A stretch of DNA of 64,000 nucleotides from Lachnospiraceae bacterium UBA3273 (GCA_002362385.1 DEUB01000046.1:1-64000); one strand, 5' to 3'; shown: positions 1 through 7,686, counted from the stretch's first letter. Translations and numbers: made by a program. The notes: generated by a model not told the origin, from the letters alone.

Positions 1-1365
1 CATCTTTATATATTTTGAAATATTATTAATATCTATTCCAGTAATATACATAATATCTTCTATCGAGTAACCAGCAAAAAATAATGTCCTAATTAAACTT
101 TTTCTAACAAATTTAGGCGAGTAGTCTTTCCATTTTTCATCACTAGTAATCTGGACAAATTTATTAAAAACAATATTTATATTCCATTCTCTCATCGGTC
201 TGTACTTTCCCTCATAAAATACCTGAAATATTTTGGGCGATTTTATCTTTGCTATCTTGGCTTCTTTATTAAGTTTAATCAAGTATTTTTGAAGAATAGG
301 ACACAATTCTATTTTTCTTCCCTCTATGCTTATATACTGATACTCTTTATCAAAAGAATCCCAGCTTAATTCTAAAAGCCGAGATCTCTCTAACCCCAAA
401 GTAATTTCCAACAAAAATATCACAATATCTCTATTAGAATTTCTTTTCGCCTTTAAAAAATCCAAAATCAATCGCACATCTTCCGTTTTTAATTCAGTAA
501 CACCTCTTCTATCTTCTGTTTCCCCATAAATGATAAGATTTTGCTTGCGACTATCACTTAGACTGATATATCTAATTCTTTCATGTTTTTCTAACTCATA
601 CAGCATATTATAAATATGTGTATGATTATTATTTAAAGTTTTGGTCGAAGTGTCTTTTCCATTTCTCTTACATTCACTAATAAAAGAATCAAATTCATCT
701 ATACTTAAATTTTCATAAACTCGCTTTCCAACTTGCTCATAGTTCTTTTTTGCAAATACTCTGGGTGCAAAAAAATCAAAAAATCGATATAATGTACAAC
801 AATATGCGTTCCACGAAACACGCTTCATCCCTTGTTCATATTTCCACACTCTGTATTGTGCAATATCACAATAAAAATATGTTGATTGATTATTATACAA
901 ATTATCAAAGTTAAGATATTTAAAATATCTTAGTTCTGTCCTATTTTTAGCCCTTACTTTGAAAATATCAAACCAAAAAACAATATATGATCCTAATACA
1001 TTTCCTTCTAATTTTGGCGATGTCTCTATTGAAAAATCTAATAAGACATACTCATACCCATTTGTTAAAATAGCAAATCTCTGTCCTCTGCTCCCAGCAT
1101 AAGTCCTTGCTTGTTCAATATCTTCGACATCAATTGACTTATCTCCATTTTTAACTTCAATTATCAATGCCTTTTTTCCAACAGTAGGAACATATATATC
1201 GCAGAATCCTCTTACAATTGCTTCTTCTAGTATGCACTTTTCTACATCGTATCCATAATACTCCATAAAAGTATTAATGATAATATGAAGTCTTACCATT
1301 TCTTCGTGTTTTTTATCTCCTAATCCGTTGTATGCATCTCTAAGTTTACTGATTATTTCGTCCAA
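1..1365 (-). CDS. PD-(D/E)XK nuclease / tyrosine-recombinase-like fusion, partial
   Basis: Not a gene I can name. The frame runs from TTG at 1365 off the left edge, 455 codons with no stop. TTG is chosen because AAGAAGGGAG lies just upstream and an in-frame TAA at 1384-1386 closes the frame. Residues 1-115 resemble the N-terminal nuclease domain of type I restriction R subunits: E21/E22 in HEEMVR, D56 in GFCDIYVP, E70 and K72 in LIIEVKNGD, Q85 in EQARTYA and a closing FAILTNG strand, so the catalytic set looks complete. Residues about 180-455 resemble a tyrosine recombinase: GLERSRLLELSW (R327), EGRKIELCPI (K351), SPKFVRKSL (R421, the usual His is Lys) and Y452, 31 residues after R421. The second active-site His is Ile. 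The motifs are visible; that they form one working enzyme, possibly in defence or mobility, is inference. Its AT-rich codon use is unlike tsf and rpsB. Confidence 0.7.
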   Translation of the reverse strand, partial: MDEIISKLRDAYNGLGDKKHEEMVRLHIIINTFMEYYGYDVEKCILEEAIVRGFCDIYVPTVGKKALIIEVKNGDKSIDVEDIEQARTYAGSRGQRFAILTNGYEYVLLDFSIETSPKLEGNVLGSYIVFWFDIFKVRAKNRTELRYFKYLNFDNLYNNQSTYFYCDIAQYRVWKYEQGMKRVSWNAYCCTLYRFFDFFAPRVFAKKNYEQVGKRVYENLSIDEFDSFISECKRNGKDTSTKTLNNNHTHIYNMLYELEKHERIRYISLSDSRKQNLIIYGETEDRRGVTELKTEDVRLILDFLKAKRNSNRDIVIFLLEITLGLERSRLLELSWDSFDKEYQYISIEGRKIELCPILQKYLIKLNKEAKIAKIKSPKIFQVFYEGKYRPMREWNINIVFNKFVQITSDEKWKDYSPKFVRKSLIRTLFFAGYSIEDIMYITGIDINNISKYIKM

Positions 1366-1494
1366 AAAATCTCCCTTCTTTGTTTACATTGATTTCCATA
1401 AATTAACTAGTCCCATTCCCATATTCAATAACTATCTAGTTGCAATTTCTATAATCTCCAAATGTTTAAAAAAATACTCTAATAACTTTATCCA

Positions 1495-1523
1495 AATTTA
1501 ATAAAACTCATCTTTTAAGACAA
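1495..1523 (-). promoter_or_regulatory. Possible promoter of the nuclease-recombinase gene
   Basis: On the minus strand TTGTCT (1518-1523) and TAAATT (1495-1500) are separated by 17 bases, each four of six to the sigma-A consensus. It lies about 130 bases before the TTG start at 1365. AT-rich DNA gives such matches by chance, so this is tentative. Confidence 0.25.
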
Positions 1524-1551
1524 TTAAACTCTCCATTTTATAGACAGCAAA

Positions 1552-1591
1552 AAGGCACCATCGCCTATATCTCTATAAGCAATGATGCCTT
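1552..1591 (-). terminator. Hairpin terminator-like element
   Basis: Two 13-base arms (1579-1591 and 1552-1564) pair completely in minus-strand RNA when G-U pairs are allowed, with a 14-base loop, and are followed by five U. The G-U pairs form only in minus-strand RNA, which fixes the direction. It would end transcription coming from the broken AbiH/Fic segment before the nuclease-recombinase gene. Confidence 0.6.
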
Positions 1592-1777
1592 ATCAATTCA
1601 TTCAAATATTTCTTGTAAATTACATTCACATCTGTTTTGCGAACTTTTCCTTTTTGTATTCCGGTCATATATCCCCGGAACTATGTATTTTACTAGCTTT
1701 GCTGTGACTTTTGACTGTTCTCGTTTAATGACCTTTAAGCCACATCCCCCCAAATTTACTTGACTACAATATTATAT

Positions 1778-2750
1778 TTAATTCCAGAATTCATTCGCAT
1801 CTTTCATACAAATTTTTTCTTTCATTACTCCAATTGATAGTAGCTGCTCCTTCATGCTATCTTACTCTTCTTTATCATAATAGTATACATTCCATGTCTT
1901 TCTATCTGGACTATATAACTGTACTAATTGAAAATACGACAAATCAACATCTGACATAGAATGTCCAATTATATTTACAGATGTTATATCTGCTAAATTC
2001 TCGAAAAATCCCCTGTGAATATTGATTTGTCAATTTGTATCTTTGAAAATTCGTTTGTAAAACTTTACTATTCCATTACATATACTTTTTATCCCTTCAT
2101 CAAACTCGTCATCTGCTCTTTTTGCTTTTTCCCGATACATATCAATTTTATCCGCATTTCCATGTCCAATAATAGGCTTTTCTCAACAATATGGTGTCAA
2201 TCCTCCATATATATGACAAATCCTGTCACTTGAAATTTGATATACTCTCTCTAAAACACTTGTATAATTGAACGTCAAAAAATAATCCTTTGTATTTTCT
2301 ATAAAACATGTTTTACGTGGATATGCCCTATTTAGACGAATTTGTTTTGCCCACTTCCATACATAATGATTTAGCATTTCAATAAAATGATACTCCTCCC
2401 AATAATCATCCATTGTATCTTCAATCCCGATTAATCCTCCGTCTAAATCCATCACTTCCAATACTGACTGTGATCTTTCTTCCATTTCAATTTCGTTCGC
2501 ATGAGATAGTTCAAACTCAAATGACCTCCACAAATACTTATATAGCGCATCATCCCTCCATTTTTGCCGTTGCATATTTTTTCGGTTTCTGTTATCTTTT
2601 CTTTCAAAAGTGAGCAAACTCATACATCCTTTCCATTTGAAACAAAAAATCTTCCTCATACTTTTCAAGATACTCTCTAAAATTCCAATAAGAAGTCTTT
2701 AATCCATGTTCTTTATCAAATCCATTTCCAATAATATATAATTCTGGCAT
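1778..2750 (-). pseudogene. AbiH-family abortive infection gene, broken
   Basis: AbiH-family proteins are phage abortive-infection factors. The start at 2750 (AAGGA ten bases upstream) gives MPELYIIGNGFDKEHGLKTS, the typical N-terminus with its IIGNGFD...HGLKTSY signature. This frame stops at 2604-2606. The protein continues in another frame (from 2668) with YLWRSFEFEL, FLTFNYTSVLERVY and ICHIYGG, the usual central signature. It then meets TGA at 2183-2185, continues in the same frame with PIIGHGN, meets TGA at 2030-2032, resumes with NIIGHSMSDVDLSYF, the usual C-terminal signature, meets TAA at 1862-1864 and ends at TAA 1778-1780. So one frameshift and three in-frame stops interrupt an otherwise recognisable protein of about 320 residues. 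The decay looks recent. A functional read-through product is unlikely. Confidence 0.8.
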
Positions 2751-2779
2751 TTCGAATTTTTCCTTCTGAAATCAAATAT

Positions 2780-3129
2780 TTATATAATACTGCCGATATA
2801 CGTTACCTCCCTTTTCCATACATATCGCCCCTATATTTCATATTCTTCTACCTCATCATGATTGGTCAATATATTATATTCAAGCATCATCTCAACATAA
2901 ATCCATAAATCATCAAACATATTTTCCTAACACTCATTAATTACACTAGCAATGCTATCGGCAATATCAAATGCTGAAATAATTCCACAGAATTGTGAAG
3001 CACAGATACAAAGTGTTTACGATATTCCAGAGTTGCCTTTCCTTCTAAAATATAATCATAATATCAAACTGCCATTGCCCATGCTTCAAGCACACTATTC
3101 TGTAATATTTGATTTTTTATATAAGCTAT
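2780..3129 (-). pseudogene. Decayed coding remnant, unknown
   Basis: No intact gene. Minus-strand translation gives protein-like fragments in different frames: VLEAWAMAV, a stop, then YYDYILEGKATLEYRKHFVS with VLHNSVELF following, and further left, in a second frame, MFDDLWIYVEMMLEY followed by ILTNHDEVEEYEI. The amino-acid mix looks like real helical protein rather than random translation, and the frames change in register as in the neighbouring broken genes. I do not recognise the family. It sits between the broken Fic and AbiH genes and may once have belonged to the same defence cassette. Confidence 0.4.
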
Positions 3130-3725
3130 TTATTTACATTTCCCGTTTTGTAATAAATATAATCTAACATCCTGTTTCCCATGCTCATACCGCTCTAAAC
3201 GATTCCAATATACAATCTCACGGATTCGTCTTTCTGTTATGCTGTATCCTGCTTTTTGTATAGTATCAGCGACTCTTTGTTTCATTTCCCTGCCTCTCTC
3301 CAAAGCCTCTAAAACTATTTTCTTTAAAATATTCCGAATTTCTTTTATCTCCCAAATCTGAAAACAACGCACTTGCTGCGACTAAAGCGGCTCTCATGTA
3401 TTGTGCATGATCTTTAAACAAATCACTGTCTATATATAATCCTTTACTCTCTATAAACTGACTGCAAAATGTAATAACCGTACGTGTATTACCTTCTCTA
3501 AACGGATGTATTTTTTCCTGCCCATTCGTAAATATCTTGAAAAATATAATGATGCATTTCGCAAAGTGCGGCAAAATCAAAACGGCTGACGGATTCTCCT
3601 GTTACAATCTCCGCAAGCCGTATACTCGTATATTCCGCTTCCATACAGGACAAAATTTTCTCGTTCCGTATGTCTGCAAGATTCTTCAAAATATCTGTAT
3701 GTGCATATAAATATGGGTCATTCAT
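3130..3725 (-). pseudogene. Fic/Doc-family AMP-transferase gene, broken
   Basis: Fic proteins transfer AMP to target proteins through the motif HxFx(D/E)GNxRxxR. Three frames together give one Fic protein. The first (from ATG 3725, AGGA upstream) has the family N-terminus, with YLYAHTDILKNLADI and MHHYIFQDIYEWAGK. The second holds the active-site loop HPFREGNTRTVITF. The third holds the C-terminus EALERGREMKQRVADTIQ. In intact Fic proteins some 60-70 residues separate YEWAG from HPFREGN; here they almost touch, so an internal deletion caused the first frame change. A second shift occurs near 3330. The loop also departs from HPFREGNGRTQR. The gene follows its antitoxin by ten bases, the usual VbhA-VbhT-type order. 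It is probably dead. Confidence 0.8.
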
Positions 3726-3735
3726 AATACTGTTC

Positions 3736-3906
3736 CTATTCTTTCATCTTATATTTTTTATCTAAAACCTGACGCATATCCTCCATGGTCATTTCCCCAC
3801 GTTTTTCTTTCTCAATTAATCTTTTAAACTCTAAAGATGGTTCTAAACCATCTACTTTAATCATGCCTAATGCATAATCCCATTTCTTATCTGTACTGAC
3901 CAGCAT
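3736..3906 (-). CDS. VbhA-type antitoxin of a Fic toxin
   Basis: Small protein of 56 residues that in this family binds a Fic toxin and blocks its ATP site with an inhibitory helix. ATG at 3906 is chosen because TTGGGAG lies nine bases upstream; a longer frame from TTG at 3921 would place the start inside that ribosome site. The body ALGMIKVDGLEPSLEFKRL followed by EKRGEMTMEDMRQVLDKKY has the family layout: an inhibitory helix, then GLxPS, then a GExxxE helical tail. The inhibitory motif (S/T)xxxE(G/N) is here MIKVDG, so Ser/Thr is Met and the key Glu is Asp. It precedes the broken Fic gene by ten bases and is itself intact, so it is likely an orphan antitoxin. Confidence 0.65.
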   Translation of the reverse strand: MLVSTDKKWDYALGMIKVDGLEPSLEFKRLIEKEKRGEMTMEDMRQVLDKKYKMKE

Positions 3907-3936
3907 AAAATCAACTCCCAATTTCTGTTTTTATTT

Positions 3937-3945
3937 ATTTTACCA
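3937..3945 (-). promoter_or_regulatory. Extended -10 element before the antitoxin
   Basis: TGGTAAAAT on the minus strand fits an extended -10 element (TGn plus TAAAAT), about 30 bases before the antitoxin ATG. I see no good -35. ATGGA and TCCAT arms five bases apart (3951-3965) lie just upstream and could be an operator. Tentative. Confidence 0.3.
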
Positions 3946-3994
3946 TATTCTATGGACAATATCCATTACGACTTTTATGCAACCAGCATAATAA

Positions 3995-4036
3995 AAGCCT
4001 CTGTAAACGGCATTTTTACGCCATTTACAGAGGCTT
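3995..4036 (-). terminator. rpsB-tsf terminator
   Basis: A 17-base stem (4020-4036 with 3995-4011, one G-U pair in minus-strand RNA), an 8-base loop, then UUUUAUU. It lies 39 bases after the tsf stop codon and marks the boundary between core genes and the AT-rich accessory segment. Confidence 0.9.
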
Positions 4037-4074
4037 ATCCCTATCGTTATCTGCCTTATTTTGACAAATTCCTG

Positions 4075-5004
4075 TTATTTGATCTGTGCCGCAACCTCAG
4101 CCGCAAAGTCCTCGTTCTTCTTCTCAAGGCCTTCGCCCGTCTCAAAGCGGACAAATTCCGTTACCTTTAAGTCTGTTCCGTTTGCTTTTCCCACAGCCTC
4201 TAAATACTTGGCAACATTCTCTTTGTTCTCAGCTTTAACATACTCCTGCTCTAAGAGACATACTTCCTTTAACTCCTTGTTCAGGCGGCCGATGATCATC
4301 TTTTCAATGATGGCTTCCGGCTTATTTGCATTTTTAGGATCAGCCTGTGCCTGAGCCATAAGGATCTCCTTCTCATGAGCCTTGTATTCCTCGGATACGT
4401 CGTCTGTAGAAACATATTTGGGATTCATGGCTGCAACCTGCATAGCCACATTGCCCAAAGCCTCTTTTACCTCATCGTTGACAACAGCGGTTTCAGCCTT
4501 AACGATAACGCCGATCCTTCCGCCGCCGTGAAGATAAGTCACTACACAGCCGTTGTCCGCTGTGACCTTTGCAAACCTTCTGATATTTAAGTTTTCTCCG
4601 ATGGTGGCAACCTTCTCCACCAAAGCCTCTTTTACAGTCTTGCTGTTATCTTCGATCCATGCCTCTTCCAGCAGACCTTCCACATCTTTAGCATCGGAAG
4701 CCAGAGCCTGTCTTGCGACTGCCTCTACATAAGTCTGGAATACTTCATTCTTTGCAACAAAGTCCGTTTCAGAGTTAACCTCAACGACTGCCGCCGTCTT
4801 ATCAGCTTCAACCGCTACGCGGCAGATACCCTCTGCTGCGATCCTGCCCGCTTTTTTCTCAGCCTTGGCTGCACCGCTTTTTCTCAATAATTCTACTGCT
4901 TCATCCATATTACCGTCAGTCTCTGTAAGAGCCTTTTTGCAGTCCATCATGCCCGCACCGGTCATTTCTCTCAATTCTTTTACCATGGACGCGCTAATTG
5001 CCAT
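4075..5004 (-). CDS. tsf: Translation elongation factor Ts
   Basis: EF-Ts, the cytoplasmic guanine-nucleotide exchange factor that releases GDP from EF-Tu. The 309-residue product has the N-terminal UBA-like domain (ASMVKELREMTGAGMMDCKK), the signature ETDFVAKNE at 79-87 that inserts into EF-Tu, and two dimer-type core repeats. ATG at 5004 is chosen because GGAGGA lies six bases upstream; an upstream in-frame ATG at 5019 would place the ribosome site inside the gene. It follows rpsB in the usual rpsB-tsf pair, and a strong terminator follows. The pyrH and frr genes that often come next are absent; the accessory segment takes their place. Confidence 0.97.
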   Translation of the reverse strand: MAISASMVKELREMTGAGMMDCKKALTETDGNMDEAVELLRKSGAAKAEKKAGRIAAEGICRVAVEADKTAAVVEVNSETDFVAKNEVFQTYVEAVARQALASDAKDVEGLLEEAWIEDNSKTVKEALVEKVATIGENLNIRRFAKVTADNGCVVTYLHGGGRIGVIVKAETAVVNDEVKEALGNVAMQVAAMNPKYVSTDDVSEEYKAHEKEILMAQAQADPKNANKPEAIIEKMIIGRLNKELKEVCLLEQEYVKAENKENVAKYLEAVGKANGTDLKVTEFVRFETGEGLEKKNEDFAAEVAAQIK

Positions 5005-5091
5005 GTCTGATTCCTCCATTCAATCTATAAATTCAATTTTCGATCTGTCTATTATTTTCACAGCCGCAGTATTTCCCAGGCCCTCAAAGCC

Positions 5092-5841
5092 TTATTCTGC
5101 TTCCTGTTCTGCAACCTCTTCAATATCCGTCGCTTCTGCCTCTTCAAATTCTACCGCTTCGCCCTGATTAGCCTCGATAACTGCATCGGCCATTTTGGAA
5201 ACGATGAGTTTTACTGCACGGATCGCATCATCATTGCCGGGAATTACGAAATCCAGCTCTTCGGGATCGCAGTTTGTATCTGCCATACCGATCAATGTGA
5301 TTCCAAGCGCCTGGGCTTCCTGTACACAGATTTTCTCTTTCTTAGGGTCAACTACAAAAATAGCATCGGGAATCTGCTTCATTTCCTTGATTCCGCCTAA
5401 GTTCTTCTCCAGTTTTTCCCATTCCTTCTTCAGTGCGATAACTTCCTTCTTGGGAAGCACGTCAAAAGTACCGTCCTCAGACATAGCCTCAATAGCTTTT
5501 AATCTGTCAATGCGGCTCTGGATCGTCTTGAAGTTTGTCAGCATTCCGCCTAACCATCTCTCATTTACATAGAACATACCGCAGCGCTCTGCCTCTGTCT
5601 TAACAGCATCCTGAGCCTGTTTCTTTGTTCCTACAAAAAGAACGGTTCCTCCTGCGGAAACGATCTGGGAAACTGCCTGATAAGCCTCATCCACTTTACC
5701 TACAGATGTCTGTAAGTCAATGATATGGATACCGTTTCTCTCTGTGTAGATGTAGGGAGCCATCTTAGGGTTCCATCTTCTTGTCTGATGTCCGAAATGA
5801 ACACCTGCTTCTAATAACTGCTTCATTGAAATAACGCTCAT
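5092..5841 (-). CDS. rpsB: 30S ribosomal protein S2
   Basis: Ribosomal protein S2, 249 residues, a component of the small-subunit body. The start MSVISMKQLLEAGVHFGHQTR is the classic S2 N-terminus, and the ATG at 5841 has CGGAGGTAAG in front; the frame is open for 50 codons further but without a ribosome site. The core includes RRWNPKMAPYIY, GTKKQAQ and GIADTN-like (GMADTNCDPEELDFVIPGND) signatures. The C-terminus ends in an acidic tail (EFEEAEATDIEEVAEQEAE). It has its own promoter (5963-5991) and a leader of roughly 115 bases, and is followed by tsf. Confidence 0.97.
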   Translation of the reverse strand: MSVISMKQLLEAGVHFGHQTRRWNPKMAPYIYTERNGIHIIDLQTSVGKVDEAYQAVSQIVSAGGTVLFVGTKKQAQDAVKTEAERCGMFYVNERWLGGMLTNFKTIQSRIDRLKAIEAMSEDGTFDVLPKKEVIALKKEWEKLEKNLGGIKEMKQIPDAIFVVDPKKEKICVQEAQALGITLIGMADTNCDPEELDFVIPGNDDAIRAVKLIVSKMADAVIEANQGEAVEFEEAEATDIEEVAEQEAE

Positions 5842-5962
5842 GTTTCTTACCTCCGTTTGGTTTTTCTTCCGCACACATCCGCTCTCCTGCCACCTCCGCG
5901 TTAAAGAAGCACCGGCAGTCGATCCGTGTACGTGTTTAATATTTGTTGACCGCAACGTGAAA

Positions 5963-5991
5963 ATTTTACCATAAAGAAAGAGCAAGTTCAA
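5963..5991 (-). promoter_or_regulatory. rpsB-tsf promoter
   Basis: Sigma-A type promoter on the minus strand: TTGAAC at 5986-5991, 17-base spacer, TAAAAT at 5963-5968. Transcription would start near 5956, leaving a leader of about 115 bases before rpsB that could carry an S2 autoregulatory structure, though I could not fold one with certainty. Confidence 0.8.
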
Positions 5992-6072
5992 GGGGTTTCC
6001 CTCAATTTCCTGCTCTTTTCCGCGCTTTTATACTATGAATATCATTTCCTGCCCGCGGGCTTTCTATTCTGC

Positions 6073-6660
6073 CTAATAGCCTTTTGTCGTAATGGAAGCC
6101 GCGATCTCTTCATCCGTTGCATTTACCGGAATATCGTGCCTGCCCGTTTTAAGCCTCTTATCATAACCGTTCCGGCACAAATACTCGTCAAAGGCTGCCG
6201 CATCCTCGATCATTCCCGCCTGCAGCAGTTTATTTGCCACGACCCGTGATCCGTCCCCGCTGTCAATGCTTATTACAATGATCTCATTTACGGTCACGCC
6301 GTCCTCCTGTGGATCATCCCCCAAGGTTTCATCAGACCCTTCTCCGCCTTCCTCCGGCGCTCCTTCAGGATCATCTCCGTTTTCCGTTTTTACCTTATTA
6401 TCCGCCGATCCGTTCCCGGAAACAGATGTCAGGGATCCTTCCTTTTCGTTTCCTTCTTCCTTTTGCTCTTCCTCATCTTCATGAATTTCGGGCATATCCG
6501 CTAAAACAATATTTCCGTCCACCATTCCCATTTCCGTGGCTCTCTGGCGGATCTCTTCATCCGTCATCTGTTCTTTTTTGCCGGATGAGGCAATTCCCAT
6601 AAGAAGAGCTGTCACAACGATACCGATTCCCAAGCCTCTCATATAATAATTTAGTTTCAC
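6073..6660 (-). CDS. Membrane-anchored MltG/YceG-like protein, no catalytic domain
   Basis: Last gene of the fla/che operon, 195 residues. One N-terminal membrane segment (about 8-24) is followed by a long acidic, Glu/Gly/Ser-rich linker (55-120) and a C-terminal domain (122-193) with VNEIIVISIDSGDGSRVVA, QAGMIEDAAAFDEYLCRNGY and LKTGRHDIP. That domain matches the LysM-like N-terminal part of MltG/YceG endolytic transglycosylases (pattern: V..G.ss..va..L...G.i.....F..yl...G....l..G.y). The catalytic Glu domain is absent. It overlaps the preceding gene by four bases (ATGA). It probably sits on the outer face of the membrane near the wall; any role in flagellar assembly is inferred from position only. 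Confidence 0.6.
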   Translation of the reverse strand: MKLNYYMRGLGIGIVVTALLMGIASSGKKEQMTDEEIRQRATEMGMVDGNIVLADMPEIHEDEEEQKEEGNEKEGSLTSVSGNGSADNKVKTENGDDPEGAPEEGGEGSDETLGDDPQEDGVTVNEIIVISIDSGDGSRVVANKLLQAGMIEDAAAFDEYLCRNGYDKRLKTGRHDIPVNATDEEIAASITTKGY

Positions 6661-7346
6661 GATGATATTACCTCAAACAGACCGATGACCAGATTGACTT
6701 CCCCTACGCCTAATCCCAGCTCCTTCGCAATGGCCACATTTGACCTGCCCTGTCTGTGCATTTCCAGTATTTTTTCGTTATTATTGATTTCCTCCCCGGC
6801 CTCCGTCTCTTTTTTTATCCCCTCATCGGAATCCGTTCCGGAAACCTCTGCTGGCTCGGATGCCGCGGCTTTTACAGTGGCTGCAGCCTCCAAAGCCTCC
6901 ACATTGGCCGCTTCCTGCACCGTATTTTCCAGTTCATCCTTGGTTTCTTTGGCAATGGCCCTTGTCCTCTCTATCTCTTTTGCCGTTTCCAAAAGATTTT
7001 TCTGCTTATCATGGAGCATATCGTACAAAAACATGACCTCCTGATGGCTCTTATGGATATCCTCTAAGACCGTATCGGAAAACTCCGAAACGGCGGTTAT
7101 CTTTTCATTGGAAATACGCTCTAACGAACGTTCCGTTTTTGCCACGGCATAGTCAAGCGTTTCATCTACCGAAGTCTGAAGCTTTTCCTTTGCCTCCTTC
7201 ATCTGCTCATCTACAATTTCTTTGACCCTTTCCTCTCCGTCCGCCAAAGCCTTTCCGTCTACCTTCTGCTTTGTCTCCGGAATCAGAAAGCTTACAATAA
7301 ATATGATAATTCCTAATATCAGAAGTACAATCTCTATTCCTGTCAT
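6657..7346 (-). CDS. SwrB-like DUF6115 membrane protein
   Basis: 229 residues. An N-terminal membrane helix (about 4-21) is followed by a long charged coiled coil (40-150), an Ala/Glu-rich linker, and a C-terminal helix-turn-helix-like segment (ILEMHRQGRSNVAIAKELG, then VGEVNLVIGLF) of the kind I know as DUF6115. The architecture and the position just after the flagellar sigma factor region and before rpsB match SwrB (YlxL) of Bacillus subtilis, which helps FliF-FliG and export-gate assembly. The match is by layout and tail pattern, not proven homology. The gene overlaps the next by ATGA and follows the preceding one by 14 bases, so it is translated from the fla/che messenger. Confidence 0.55.
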   Translation of the reverse strand: MTGIEIVLLILGIIIFIVSFLIPETKQKVDGKALADGEERVKEIVDEQMKEAKEKLQTSVDETLDYAVAKTERSLERISNEKITAVSEFSDTVLEDIHKSHQEVMFLYDMLHDKQKNLLETAKEIERTRAIAKETKDELENTVQEAANVEALEAAATVKAAASEPAEVSGTDSDEGIKKETEAGEEINNNEKILEMHRQGRSNVAIAKELGLGVGEVNLVIGLFEVISS

Positions 7347-7360
7347 AACTCTTTTTGCTG

Positions 7361-7675
7361 CTAAACCGACATATCAAAGTGCGATGTGCCCTTTAAGACA
7401 ACTCTTCCTTCCTGCGGGACGTTTTTCTTCCTTCTTGCCCCGCCATCCCCTGCATAGCTGCCATTTCCTTTTTCCTTGGCATCCGCATGGTTTTCATTTT
7501 TTGCAGTATCATCCCCTCGGGTAACCTGCTTTGTCTTTTCGTCTACACGTTTATCGGTCTGTATCTGAAAATTACTCTGATCCACCGCAGGCTTGGTATT
7601 TTCCTGCTGTTTAATTGTGGTAAAATCCTGTGTCCGTTGAATCGTTCCCTGAAATTCTATCATTCCAATGGCCAT
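7361..7675 (-). CDS. Small conserved flagellar-operon protein
   Basis: 104 residues; GGAGG lies just before the ATG at 7675. The N-terminus (IGMIEFQGTIQRTQDFTTIK) is the conserved part: I recall similar short proteins with a QRTQD-type motif in fla/che operons of Clostridia, but cannot give a family name. The rest is hydrophilic, low in hydrophobic residues and probably disordered. There is no signal peptide or membrane segment. It sits between fapA and the SwrB-like gene. Function unknown. Confidence 0.6.
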   Translation of the reverse strand: MAIGMIEFQGTIQRTQDFTTIKQQENTKPAVDQSNFQIQTDKRVDEKTKQVTRGDDTAKNENHADAKEKGNGSYAGDGGARRKKNVPQEGRVVLKGTSHFDMSV

Positions 7676-7686
7676 ATTTCCACCTC

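Larger units (their letters stand above)
1366..1777. other. Intergenic stretch, no convincing gene
   Basis: AT-rich stretch between the nuclease-recombinase gene and the decayed AbiH gene. It holds the hairpin at 1552-1591 and a weak promoter candidate at 1495-1523. Two short minus-strand frames are open: 1573-1668 (ATG, 31 codons, GGGG just upstream) and an overlapping frame from 1771 to 1598 with no ATG, whose peptide contains KVTAKLVKYIVPGIYDRN. The second abuts the 3' end of the AbiH remnant and could be another decayed piece. I recognise neither, and neither is called as a gene. Confidence 0.5.

Noticed and set aside
1778..2750. Programmed read-through of TGA in the AbiH gene
   Set aside because: One stop is TAA and there is also a frameshift; no recoding hairpin or consistent stop is seen. 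Decay is simpler.
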